38,012 bases of DNA from Gymnopilus junonius (GCA_015501075.1 JADNYJ010000312.1:1-38012), one strand, 5' to 3'; positions 1-10,031 are shown, numbered from the stretch's first letter. The notes: a model not told the origin generated them from the letters alone. Translations and numbers: made by a program.

Positions 1-584
1 CCACTTTTAACACTTACACTTTTTTGTTACTTCCAACTGCTTGTCCTTTCTGAGAACTCATTTTTGGTCACTTACCCTTTGGTAGAGAGATTACTGTTAT
101 ACTGGGAGCATTATCTTTTAATTCTTTTGTGAAATGCACCACTTTGAATGCTCAATATGTACTGTGGATGGATGCATGATGAAATTTACCAAGTCAGTTA
201 ACATGGGGCAATTGGGATTCAAACTTGCATTCCAACCAAAAAACAGGCCAGTCTTACCGATGAGCCACCAAGACTTATATTTAGAACAAGGGAGCTCTGG
301 GAAGTCGAAAACTACACAGGGTAGATTTTTCTTTATAAGCCGTCTAGGACCCCCCCCTCTTCCTTTGTGATATTCCAAGAAAACACTTCCAAATTTGGTA
401 ATTTAAGAAAAACATAGACAAATTTAGTAATATTTTTAAAAACATTGTGTATGCCTCCATCGCCACTCTGTGCTGTGATGATGCACATCCAAAGAGGCCT
501 ATTAAGCCATGCAAGCATGTTTTGCCATGCATTCATGTAGTTCACAATGCCATTTCTTTGGAGTGCAGGTATAGTTGAAGCAAG
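1..584. other. unassigned sequence left of the broken gene
   Basis: No convincing gene is visible here. Short open frames exist on both strands but show no family likeness and no consistent splice signals. The stretch contains a run of C at about 350-358, a tRNA-like pair of internal promoter boxes on the minus strand, and a 19-bp segment (287-305) that recurs in inverted orientation at 16832-16850. It probably consists of old repeat debris. Confidence 0.4.
215..268 (-). other. possible tRNA-derived Pol III promoter boxes (SINE or tRNA relic)
   Basis: On the minus strand, TGGCTCATCGG (258-268) resembles a tRNA A box. AGTTTGAATCC (215-225) resembles a B box. They lie 32 nt apart, inside the normal range for RNA polymerase III internal promoters. 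I could not fold a clean cloverleaf: the D-stem and T-stem do not pair well. I therefore call this a possible SINE head or tRNA relic and not a tRNA gene. Confidence 0.25.
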
Positions 585-1007
585 CTAAATGAAACTACTT
601 GCAAACAATGTTAATAATGAAAAGTAAACATTAGAAAGGCATGAGTGCACCCAAGACATTTCACATCTGTTAAAGTCACAGCACATAGCAGTGCCCAAGC
701 CCTGAACTCTTGCCTCAGGTTCAACAATTTCACTGCAAATACAGGTGTACATCTCAGCCATATCCCTAGTCCTCTGGGGTCATCCATGACATGTTGGAAG
801 GGCTTCCAGAGTAAATTCGGTCTGATTTGTTGCAACCAGTGCATAGGGTGCCAGCACTGGTGATTCAAAAGCTAGTACATATTTAATATATGAATCAATC
901 TGTTTAAGAAAAGAGCAAATAACTCACTAGTCGAAGGAGTACCTGCCAATTCATCATCAACTTGAACCCTCTTGTTGATTTTGGTAGCCAGAGGCTGTGG
1001 ATCTGTG
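585..1007 (-). pseudogene. 3' exons of a gene split into four pieces by transposons
   Basis: On the minus strand the frame continues from the piece at 2156-2281 once the intervening element is removed. It runs through codons reading VQVDDELAGTPST to a donor at 927. A 56-nt intron (872-927, GTGAGT to CTAG) follows, then an exon beginning FESPVLAPYALVA. A TGA at 780-782 interrupts the exon, but the same frame stays open for 64 more codons to a TAG at 585-587. The residue lost at the TGA would be Arg if the codon was CGA. I do not recognise the family. The segment with ALVATNQTEFTLEAL and the AEMYTCICSE stretch look like a genuine conserved protein, but I cannot name it. The splice choice keeps phase but is inferred. 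Confidence 0.5.
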
Positions 1008-2155
1008 TAGGGTTGCCAAAGTTTGGTTCAGTCCAGTTCTCCAATGATTTTGGAGAACCGAGAACCAAACTTTTAAAATTTTGCAAGAACCAAACTGGAA
1101 CTGGACTAAACCTCAAAGAACTGGTTCTCTTGGTTCAGTTCTGTCCAGTTTGCAGTTCAGACTGGTGAACTGCAAGACCTCAGAAAAAAAATATTACAGG
1201 CTAAAAAGTATATACAACCTGTCTAGGTGTATACTACATACCATAGAGGCTGCACTACACAGTGTGGGGTGTTGTCATAGTTTTCTGTGCTGATGTGGGG
1301 CACTGGAGATGATGTGGTGATGGTGGTGGCCTCCACAATGATGTGGTGGGTTCCATGTCGATGTGGGGGCACTGGAAACAACCATGGATGTGGGGGCTCG
1401 GCACCTGCTACACCAACAGGGTGGGTTCCCACATTGATGTGTGGGTGGTCTCATCATGTGCCTGTACCCTCCACACCTGCGCAGTGGGTTCCTTGCTGAT
1501 GTGGAGGCACGTGGTGCTTGATATGGCAGTTTCACCTCCAGCTCACTCTTGCTGGTGAGGGAGGCAGAATTGGCTGGCCAGACAGCCATTAGGATCTAAT
1601 AAAGGGAAAAGGATATGATTAGTATATGATCAAGAAAGAAAAGAAAAAACAAGACAGAACGTGCTTATGAATCTATTCACGAGCATGTTCTGTGATGTAC
1701 CTGGTCAGCCTCCCTCTTCAAGGGTCCCCGCTTCTGATATCCCAGTGCCAATCCTTCAACTATGAGCCCACATCCTTGTCTGAGGGAGGGGCAATGCATT
1801 GTAGAAAGAGGGAAGATGGTGGTAGTCATGATTGATAGAGAGGTGATAAGCTTTCATGTGGCTGTAAGAAATTCAAGCTCTGACTTAATGCTGGGCAGTG
1901 GCATCAAGTTGCAAAGTGCTCGATATTTCGACTTCTCATGGCTCATTTGAGCCCAAAAAAATTGGTAAATTTATAGCTAGAAGTTCAGTTCGAACTGGTT
2001 CGAACCCAGTTCTCAGAAATTTTAGAATCTGAGAACTGAGAACTGAACCTGCTCAGCCCACAGCCAGACTGAACTTGAACAGAACAGAACTGTCAGTCCA
2101 GTTCGGCCAGTTCAGGTTCTTTGCAATGGTTCAGAACCAAACTTCGGCATCCCTA
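1008..2155. mobile_element. hAT-type nonautonomous element (large MITE), 1148 bp
   Basis: The ends are inverted repeats. The left begins TAGGGTTGCCAAAGTTTGG and the right, read on the other strand, begins TAGGGATGCCGAAGTTTGG. The element is flanked by a perfect 8-bp direct repeat GATCTGTG at 1000-1007 and 2156-2163, the duplication length typical of hAT transposons. The subterminal zones are rich in imperfect GGTTC/GAACC palindromes. The interior holds a degenerate GATGTGG-rich tract (about 1290-1510), a small inverted repeat at 1656-1692, and a segment at about 1735-1830 related to 10125-10215. There is no transposase, so it must have been moved in trans. It lies within a coding exon of the split minus-strand gene. 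Confidence 0.88.
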
Positions 2156-2281
2156 GATCTGTGGAACAGACTACAATCTCCTTTGTTGCACCCAACTTGT
2201 TAGTTTCATATGTGTCCAGGCTCAGATCTTTGTCAGAGCTATCCAACTCACTATTTGAGCAGGATTCTGATTCAGACAAAG
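2156..2281 (-). pseudogene. internal exon piece of the split gene
   Basis: Read on the minus strand, this is an acidic Ser/Glu/Asp-rich stretch beginning SESESCSNSELDSS and ending at the target duplication of the 1008-2155 element. Its upstream neighbour in the protein is not the adjacent DNA (gypsy copy A) but the piece at 14362-14410 on the plus strand. Both are flanked by the same 5-bp sequence (CAAAG here, its complement CTTTG there) and they join in frame. The natural reading is that copy A inserted in this exon and a later inversion carried the 5' part away. The function is unknown. Confidence 0.6.
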
Positions 2282-2764
2282 TGTTAAAGTCATGCTTAAA
2301 TGGAGCAGAGGAGAGGCAGAGCAGAGCAGAGGAGATCCACATTGGAGCTATGTTGGAGTATATCAGTGTCAGAGTTGGTCGTGAAGTGTAAACATATGTA
2401 GATGTAGGTTTGAGACTTCAGCTTAACATATGTGTTGCACTCTGTTGTCTGGATGTTGTCTCAAATTTCGGAGTTGGGTCGGATGAGAGAGTGGAGTAAG
2501 AGCGTGGATTGATTAATGAACAATATATGAACTGAGGTACCTAATAATAGTTCTACAGTTTTTATACTATGGAGGAAACTAAGCAGAGACCATATGTGTA
2601 CTAGTGAGCAGGCAAACATGTAAGTTATTCTGCACTACTCGGAGTCATCTAGCTATGTGTAGCTTAAGTGTCTACATGTTCTGGACTTGTAGTATTTTGA
2701 GGAGACTATGAAGTCAGAGTTCATATGTCAGAGATCAGAGTTGGTCGGAGGCATGTATATAACA
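2282..2764 (-). repeat. 3' LTR of gypsy copy A
   Basis: This is the downstream LTR of the minus-strand element. It aligns along its whole length with 8411-8897 but has diverged heavily from it, nearly always by transitions at CG-derived dinucleotides: TG in one copy opposite CA in the other. Examples are 2387-2388 TG against 8517-8518 CA, and 2393-2394 CA against 8523-8524 TG. Confidence 0.9.
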
Positions 2765-2767
2765 GTA

Positions 2768-2777
2768 TTTCCCCCTT
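2768..2777 (-). other. polypurine tract of gypsy copy A
   Basis: On the minus strand the ten bases AAGGGGGAAA lie three bases upstream of the 3' LTR. This is the position expected for the primer of plus-strand DNA synthesis, so it supports both the orientation and the LTR boundary. Confidence 0.75.
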
Positions 2778-2787
2778 AGGCTGAACC

Positions 2788-3815
2788 TTGAGGCCTGAGT
2801 GTGGGAATAGTCATGTGCTGGTTGGTTTTGGTTGTTTTGAAAATTTCATTTGGTCCTCTCTTCATACTTTGATATGGTGCATACCAATTCCAGCTCAGAA
2901 GATCTCGATGCACAAGAGTGGGAGCTCATGCTCCAGAAAGAAGAACTTCATCGGAAGCAAGAAGGAAGGAGCGAAGGCACGCGAGGCAGAGGAGCATGCA
3001 GAGGCAGCTCGAGAGGTGAACGGGTGGCAGAGGAAGCACGGAGGGCAGCGAGGCAGAGAAAATAGCGGAGCAGAGCAGAGGAGTACAGCGAAAGAGAAGA
3101 AGAAAGCAAAGGCAGTTGCGATGAAGCAGAAGATGCAGGAGTCGACCAGAGCATATGAGAGGTGGAAGGGCTCATCTGCAAGGTGTGTGCAGGCGGTGAT
3201 GGCATGCCAGTGGCCAAGGTAAGTCCCATTTTTCTTGTTTTTTGTTATGATTTAATTATTGACTTATGATTTGTTTTTAGGGAGGGAACCAGCAAGGCGG
3301 CATCGTGCGAGTGCTGCAGGATACAATGCAAGGGTTGCAAGGTCATCGGAGAAGCTGTGGGGTCGGAGGTGTGACCAGCCAAGGCAAAAAGGGTGGCAAA
3401 GCCCAAAACCAAGATGATGGCAGAGGTGCCAGGTATCAAGCATGTCATGTGATATCTGAGGGAGATCCGGGACTTGTTGGAAGACATGTCCTGGATCCAA
3501 GATCCAACGTATGCACAGTTGGAGGTGAGTGAGTTGGAGTACGTGCTGTCAGATGAGGAGGAGTTGGATGAGGAGGTGGAGGATTTGGCAGGGGAGTTGG
3601 AGATGGTCTTGGTGGCCATGGATGTGGGGGAGGAATTGGGGGTGGAGGAGTCAGAGGATGAGGTAGTGGGAGTTGTGGCAGGTGGACAGGAAGAAATGGA
3701 AACAGAAAGCAGGAGCGAGAGTGAGGGTGAAGTGGTGTTGAAGAGGAAAAGGGATGAATCATCAGAGTCAGAGGAGTCAGAGGACGAGGTGCCAGCAAAG
3801 TGCACTCATCAATAG
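2788..3815 (+). pseudogene. antisense accessory gene of the gypsy element (Cys-rich, acidic C-terminus)
   Basis: This frame is opposite to gag-pol and lies between the chromodomain and the 3' LTR. Exon 1 (2788-3218) encodes a basic, Ala/Glu/Arg-rich helical stretch ending in RCVQAVMACQWP. A 62-nt intron (3219-3280, GTAAGT to TTTTTAG) joins it in phase to exon 2, which continues with a Cys cluster (SCECCRIQCKGCKVIG), then YLREIRDLLEDMSW and a very acidic tail ending in KRKRDESSESEESEDE. From memory, basidiomycete gypsy elements can carry such a Cys-cluster, probably zinc-binding, frame; I could not check this. Two in-frame TGA codons (3372-3374 and 3450-3452) break exon 2. The start lies 23 bp from the LTR, so the LTR could serve as a promoter in this direction. 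A role in nucleic-acid binding is inferred only. Confidence 0.55.
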
Positions 3816-3944
3816 ATAGTTACTTCTTTTTTTTTTTTGTTCTTTTCTTGTAGTCTTTCTTTGTTTTTTTCTATATACTTGTTTTTTCTTCTTAATGATG
3901 TTCTTGGGTGAATCATAAGCTAAGTGAGAGATGGAAGGGGTCCG

Positions 3945-6900
3945 GGTTTGTCAGGGTAAGTGAAGTGAAAGTCAGAGATGAGGTTGGGTGCATGTTCAAG
4001 TTCAGTAGCTGGGAGCCAGGATTGTTCTTCATCAGTGCCTTCATAATCTAACCAGTGAACTAAGTACAATAGTTTGCACTTGCATCATTGATCAAGCTTG
4101 GAGTCAAGGACTTCAGCAATTTCATATTTGATTTCACCTTTGACTTCAACAGGCAGAGGTGGAGGTTGAGTCTGATTCAGAATGATGTTCAGAGTAAACA
4201 GTTCCAGCATAGAAACATGGTAAATGGGGTGAACACCATGCATGGAGTCATAAGGTAAAGGAGTGTGTGCCAGCTTTGGTGATAATGTCAAAAGGACCAT
4301 AATATTTTTTGGAGAGTTTTTTGGAGGGACATGTGGTGCAGAAGAATTTTGCTTTGATGAATGCTTGTTGTCCAACTTGGAAGTCCAGTGGCGGAGTTTG
4401 TTGGAGGTCAGCGGAGACTTGATAATGCTTTTGTGATTCAGCAATAGCATTCTTCAGTTCTTTGTGTAATTCATCTAAATCAACAACAAAATCATGAGTG
4501 CGAGTGGAGGTGAGGTTGCATTCAGGGTGGATAGCCATGTTAGGGTGGTAACCTTTATTAGTGAAGAAAGGTGAGATGCCAGTTGTAGCACTAGGAGCAT
4601 TGTTGTAAGCAAACTCTGCAAGAGGTAGTAGACTTGACCAATTGTCTTGCTGATAGTTGCAATAAATTCAGAGGTATTGCTCTAGTGTCTGATTAGTACA
4701 TTCAGTCTGGCCATCACCTTCAAGATGGTATCTGGAGGTGAAGTGTAGTTTCATGTTGAGTGCTTTTTCTAGAGAGTGGAAAAAGCAGGAGACAAACTCA
4801 GGTCCATGGTTGGAGGTGATGTGTTCAGGGATACCATGCTTTGAGAATACATGCATAACAAATAGCATGGCAAGGTCTTTGGAGGTGCAAGTAGAGGTGG
4901 TTGGAATAAAGATAGCTTGCTTGGTGAGTCAGTCAACAACAACTAGGATTGCATCATGTCTGTTGGACATTGGAAGGATTTCAATGAAGTCCATTGAGAT
5001 GGAGTTCCAGGGACATTCGGGGATCAGAAGCTGCTTGAGCAATCTGTAGGGTTTATGTCATTGAGGTTTGGAATGCATACATGTAGTACACAATTTGCAG
5101 TACTGCTTTATGAAGTCACAGAGTCCAGGCCAGGTGTAATCATGGAGGATAAGACTCATCATCTTATTTTGACCAGGGTGTCTGGCAAGGATGTGATCAT
5201 GCTTGTGTTGGAGTATGCAGAGTTGGAGGTCAGAGGTGTCAGGAACATAGATACGGGATTCATGACAGAGATAACCTTCTGGATCTAAAGACCAGTGTGG
5301 TTTTGGTTCCTTCAAATGTGCAAGGTAAACTGGGTCAGAGGGTAGCACAGTGAGGATGTCTTGTCAGAGTAGGTCAGAGTCCATGAGTGATACTGCACGG
5401 AGGGTCAGTTCAAAGAGTTGGGTGGCACGGAGGGATGCAGAGAGTTGTTCTTGAGTGAAAATGGGTCGGAAGTTGCTGGGATTGATGCTTGCATAGTCAC
5501 TATTTCCCCCTTTGGGGTAGACATCCCATCATCTAGTTAAAGAGTCAGGTTTTGTTCCAAGACATCCAGGGTGGAAATGAATGATGAAATTGAATTGGCA
5601 GAGGTATTCAGACCAGTGGGCTTGTCAGTGTGTAAGAACTTTTGTAGTTGCAAACTATGTTAAATTCTTGTGGTCAGTGATGATATCGATCAGAGTGGTG
5701 GAGCCTTCCAGATAGTGTTGCTATACTTTAAATGCATCAAAAATTGCCAGTAGTTCCTTATCATGGGTGTCATAGTTAATTTCAGGACCTGTGAAAGTAC
5801 ATGAGTGAAATGCAACAGGGTGAATCTCATCATCAGAGGTGCAGATGGAGAGGATTGCTCCAAGCACATAGTCAGAAGTGTCAGTTTCAACAATAATCGG
5901 ACTGTCGGGAACCCAGTGAGTGAGGATTGGAGTGGTCATAAATGCTTTCTTGAGCTTGTTGAAAGCTTTTCGAGCAGCATCATTGAATTGCCAAGGGGTT
6001 CCTTTCCTAGTGAGTCAGGTGAGCAGAACAACGATGTCAGAGTAGTCAGAGATAAAATGTTGGTAGAAATTCACAAAACCTAAAAAGGATTGAACATCCT
6101 TAATCTTCTTGGGTTCAGGCCAGTCTTGGATGGTCTTGATCTTGCTTTCATCCATCTTGAGGCCTTCTGGAGAAAGATTGAATCCAAGGTAGTTTACTGT
6201 GTTTGTAGAGAAATTGCATTTGTCAGAGTGGGCATACAGACCATGTTGTCAGAAAGGTCAATGAGGTATGAGCATGTCAGCTTTAGATTTACTGAAGACA
6301 TCTGCAAAGTCATGGTATTCAGGAGGAATACTAGACAGATCAGGCACTTCATCAGAGATGGAAACAGCATAAGCAGAGATGTTGGAGTCAGAGAGGTGAA
6401 CAGTGAAACTTTGAGCACCAGGTAACTTGCATGCTCTTGTGAAAGCAGCTGCATTGATTAGTGAGATGTGAGGTGCATCCAAAGATGCTATGGAGGTTGG
6501 AGGTGTCAGAGGTGTAACCATAGGAGTAAGCAGAGGAAGCAGCAGGGTTGGAGGTTCTAATAGTAGAGGTGTAGGCAGCAGAGCTGGCCTAGGGGATGAC
6601 ATTGGAGTTGGGTCATCAAGTAGTTTGGAGTGGAAGTTGATATGGCCCAATTTCTAGTCAATCAATGGATTGTAGCAGAAGAGCCAGTTATATCCTAGAA
6701 CCAGAACACAAGAAGAGTCCAGTGAGGTTATGAAAAAGTTGATAGTAATGGTTTCACTGGAGGGGAATGTAATCGGAATGGAGAGGGTTTCAGTAATCAT
6801 GTTGCCATAGGAGCCATCAATTAGTTTGAGCTTAACTGGGTCAATTGGAGAAGGGAGTAAATTATTAGAATAAATGAAATAGTTATCAACAAAACAATGA

Positions 6901-7020
6901 CTAGATCCAGAGTCAATTAATGTTAGGGCTTTCAAGTCAGAGCAGATCAGAGATGTTAGCAGAAGTCGGAGTGAATTGGGATCAGAAAGAGCAGATGCAT
7001 TTAGTCTTACTTCCTTTGTG
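3945..7020 (-). pseudogene. pol: pol of gypsy copy A: protease, RNase H, integrase, chromodomain
   Basis: Reading leftwards on the minus strand: a retropepsin with DSGSSHCFVD (near 6910) and the C-terminal VLGYNWLFCYNP; the approach to RT ending SKSKADMLIPH (near 6260); then directly the distal RT motif HGLYAHSDKCNF and LGFVNFYQHF; RNase H (PIIVETDTSDYVLGAIL near 5890); the integrase zinc region (YCKLCTTCMHSKP near 5070); the catalytic core (SMDFIEILP, then SNHGPEF, then TECTNQTLEQYL, 4670-4990); and a chromodomain (LVHWLDYEGTDEEQSWLP near 3990-4050). RT lacks its palm with the YxDD motif. The second integrase Asp is Asn (codon 4809-4811). Stops and frameshifts occur throughout, mostly TGA in place of an expected Arg. 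Confidence 0.9.
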
Positions 7021-7099
7021 TGCACACAGCCAGTGTCAACGCGATCCCCAGTGTGTGCAAAGGGATGAGGACCACTGACTATTTTTTTGAATCCTTGGT

Positions 7100-8373
7100 A
7101 CTGGGATTCGTAACTTTGGCAGCACATGCTTTTGCCTTGGAGGCAGAGGAAGTTGACTTCAGACACTCATTAGCTTGGTGTCCAAGTGAACCACAGAAAA
7201 GGCAAAGGTTGTTGTCGAATCGACATTTGCATTCTTCCACAGTCAGCTTGCCATCCTTGCCAAGCTTGTCGGAGATAGAGTTGGAGGTTTTTGGAGCAGA
7301 GGAGTTGCCCGAGTTGTTCTTGTGGCTGGAGGGGGACTTGTTGTTGTTATTGACATGGTTGTTGTTGGAACATTTTTCAGAGGACTTGTCAGAGGTCTGA
7401 TTGGATGTTTTGTCAGAGGACTTTTGTGCATTCTTGTCCTGTCAGGGCTTCTTGTGGATGCATTCCCAATAGTGAGTGTCAATGTCTTGGGCGAGCTCTC
7501 GAAGGGCTTTGAGAGTTTGTGGCTTGCCACGGCTAGCCATTATGTCTTTGATGCATTCCACCAGACTGGAGTAGTAGCAGTGTCGGAGAGCAATGCTGTC
7601 CCAGTGTGAGTGAATAGCCAAGCACTTGAATTCAATATTGTACTTGATGATCCTTTGGTTCTCAGGCATCTTCAAATTTTCAAGGGCAACAGCAGCATTA
7701 GAGGTTGGATCAAATGGACCAAATTCAGACTTCAGCATGCCAATAAAGGCTTGCCAGTTGTCCATCCATGGTTCAAAAGTTGTTGAGTCCAGGATTGCAG
7801 ACTCAAAAAATTCCATTGCAAGGCCATGAAGATAGTAAAGTGTGAACATAACCTTGTCTTCATCAGTGGTGTAGGTGCAGTTGTTTCTGAAGTAAAGGTT
7901 GCACTGTAAAATAAAGCCATTAAGTTGCATGTGTCAGAGCCATCAAAAGTGTTGGGCTTGCATGCTTTGGTTTTGGTGCCCCTTGGAGTATCGCGATGCT
8001 TGAGCTCTTTGGTCATGAGCATCAAAGCTTCAGCGAGGTTCGGAGTGGTGTCGTGGTCAGAGTTGTGATTGGAGTGATCATTGTGGTCAGAGTTGTGATT
8101 GGAGTGATCATCAGAGTGGGGGTCAAAATCATCTCCATCATCGTCAGGGTTGGGTTCACCACCAGGAGAACCAGAAGGTGGCAATGGGTTGGGACTGGCT
8201 TGTCTCATTGATGAGGGTCCCGAGGGCAAAGGAGTCAGGGTGCTGAGGCAGGTTGGAGTTTGTGTGTTTGGATGGTCAGGGTAGTTTCTGACATTTTGAA
8301 TTGCGATGTTGCGGGATTCATTTTGTCCAGCTATATGGGAGTTGGCAGTAGTACAGGATGTTGAGGTGGCCAT
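7100..8373 (-). pseudogene. gag: gag of gypsy copy A with CCHC zinc knuckle
   Basis: The start MATSTSCTTANSHIAG at 8373 follows the 5' LTR after a 37-nt leader. The protein has an Asp/His/Asn-rich segment, a retrotransposon-gag capsid-like core (KVMFTLYYLHGLAMEFFES, then WQAFIGMLKSEFGPFDP), and a perfect CX2CX4HX4C knuckle, CLFCGSLGHQANEC, at about 7170-7210. A frameshift near 7930, shared exactly with copy B, splits the capsid region, so the defect predates the split between the copies or was spread by gene conversion. The Asp/His stretch holds two 30-bp tandem units where copy B has one. Confidence 0.88.
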
Positions 8374-8397
8374 AGTTGGGAGTCCAGAAGCAGTATG

Positions 8398-8408
8398 AGT
8401 TCATATAT
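8398..8408 (-). promoter_or_regulatory. self-complementary primer-binding site, gypsy copy A
   Basis: On the minus strand the bases just after the 5' LTR read ATATATGAACT. They are the exact complement of AGTTCATATAT inside the LTR (8655-8665). No tRNA-type site starting TGG adjoins the LTR. The pairing matches the self-priming design known from the Tf1/sushi group. Confidence 0.6.
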
Positions 8409-8410
8409 AC

Positions 8411-8897
8411 TGTTAAAGTCGTGCTTAAATGGAGCAGAGGGAGAGGCAGAGTGGAGCAGAGGAGATCCACGTCAGAGCTATGTTGGAGTATGTCAGTGTC
8501 GGAGTTGGTTATGAAGCATAAATGTATGTAGATGTAGGTTTGAGACTTCAGCTTCAATGTATGTGTTGCACTCCATTGTCTGGACATTGTCTCAAATTTT
8601 GGAATCAGGTCAGAGGAGAGAGCAGAGTAGAGAGCATGGATTGATTAATGAACAATATATGAACTGAGGTACCTAATAATAGTTCTATGGTTTTTATACT
8701 ATGGAGGAAACTAAGTGGAGACCATATGTGTACTAGTGAGCAGCAAACATATAAGTTATCCTGTGCTACTCAGAGTCATCTAGCTATGTGTAGCTTAAGT
8801 GTCTATGTGTTCTGGGACTTGTAGTATTTCGAGGAGATTATGAAGTCAGAGTTTGTATGGTCAGAGATCAGAGTTGGTCAGAGGTGTGTATATAACA
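8411..8897 (-). repeat. 5' LTR of gypsy copy A
   Basis: This LTR is nearly identical to the copy B LTR (14411-14897), far closer than to its own partner LTR at 2282-2764. The few differences I found sit in the outermost 20 bp, where the copy B end resembles the partner LTR of A more than this one does. That pattern fits a crossover and gene conversion between A and B. Confidence 0.92.
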
Positions 8898-9940
8898 ACA
8901 GTGGGTTTTTCTAAAAAAGCAAGGGCTTGCATGGCACACTCACAGTGCAGACTGCTACCCAAACCTGTGGCACAAACTAGCTAGAACTATATAGTTGTAA
9001 GCCTCCCATCATGGAGGCAATCCCTACAATAAAAGCAGATGAAAAAATATACACAAAACTTTCAACTTGACCTTCATCTTGTCCTTGAAAATTATTTCAT
9101 CACCTTTGCTTACCATGCCCTCTACCACTCCTGTTTCTGAAAATAACCCTGATGTTGTTGATGGCCCACATAAATGCTGTCCCAGTGAACATGTGACCAA
9201 AAATGGTGATCCTCTCATGAACAAAAAGGCTAAGACCACTGCCTCAGCAATGCAGACATCTAGGCCCAAGCCGGCCAAAAATACAGCTACCAAACCCACA
9301 CCTGTCAGTCAATGTGCTTCTGTTGATTGAAGAAAAGGTAAGAAGTCATAAAGCTGATTATATAAAATTGTACTTGCACTTACCATGAACACAGATCCTG
9401 AGCATTACTGCTGATAATGCTTCCAACAATGATACAATGCTTGAACACCTTAGTGAGCTTGTTGAGGAGTTCCCAGGTGCTGCAAACCAAATGCACTGTT
9501 TTAGGCACACCATCAGCATATCAGCTAAAGCAATAATCAAACAATTTGACATACCAAAGGCAAAGGCCAGCAAGGTTCTCGATGAGGCAGCTCAAGCACT
9601 TGCCAACTTGGCAAAGGAGCTTGATTACGAGGACCCGATTAGGGTCTCATTCTTAATACTGGCCCCCCCCCCCCCAAAAAAAATGGCATCAAAACCATGC
9701 GAAAATTTGTACATATTTGTGTTTTATCTTATCTATAGCTGCCCTACAGTCATGATCATTGAATGAAGTTCAACAGCTTTATGGAGAGGTGTTGTGAGAT
9801 AGCATGGTCCCCATTGCAGGCTTTGATTTTAGCTGAAGTACATATTAGTAGGGACCATGGTTTAGCATTTTTCTTTTGTTGCAGACTTTGTGCCTACATC
9901 AAGAAAACAACTTTAAGTCCCAGGGTGGTCCTGGAGTATC

Positions 9941-10031
9941 TGGTGCTCTGAGCTTCTCCTGGTTGGGTTTCTTCAACAGTAGATACAGTCCTTTATAATT
10001 TAGTTCTAGATCTTAATGTATTCAAGAATCA
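9941..10031 (+). repeat. 90-bp direct repeat, copy 1 (LTR-like)
   Basis: The repeat begins TGGTGCTCTGAGCTTCTCC and ends near TGTATTCAAGAAT. It recurs in the same orientation at 11125-11214 with scattered substitutions and a few indels. The two lie about 1.18 kb apart. They could be fragments of an LTR on either side of a lost interior, or an old duplication. Confidence 0.6.

Larger units (their letters stand above)
2282..8897 (-). mobile_element. Ty3/gypsy chromovirus, copy A (two LTRs, defective)
   Basis: The element reads on the minus strand: 5' LTR 8411-8897 (487 bp), gag, zinc knuckle, protease, the remains of reverse transcriptase, RNase H, integrase, chromodomain, then 3' LTR 2282-2764 (483 bp). 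Both LTRs start TGTTA and end TAACA. A polypurine tract AAGGGGGAAA (2768-2777, minus strand) sits next to the 3' LTR. The domain order and chromodomain place it with fungal chromoviruses. The flanking 5-mers CAAAG (left) and ACAGT (right) do not match, which is explained by an inversion with copy B. Many frameshifts, stops and a deleted RT core make it non-autonomous. Confidence 0.93.

Noticed and set aside
198..290. A tRNA gene on the minus strand
   Set aside because: A- and B-box-like sequences exist but the acceptor, D and T stems do not pair. It is kept only as a possible SINE head.
1275..1589. A His/Pro-rich 104-residue frame on the minus strand
   Set aside because: It lies inside a hAT-type nonautonomous element and reads through degenerate GATGTGG repeats. 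Repeats without stops give long frames by chance.
3245..3805. A 186-residue Ser/Thr-rich minus-strand frame
   Set aside because: It is the mirror of the acidic tail of the antisense gene: Glu/Asp codons read backwards as Ser/Pro/Leu. It also does not fit the gag-pol order of the element.
7160..7180. Another member of the hairpin family (CTTGG-TGT-CCAAG)
   Set aside because: It lies in the coding sequence of the gag zinc knuckle (LGHQANE), its core differs from CTGG-GTGT-CCAG, and copy-specific arm covariation is absent.
2282..8897. Dating copy A insertion from its LTR divergence
   Set aside because: One LTR seems to have been converted by copy B and the rest of the differences come from CpG decay, so a molecular clock would not be valid.
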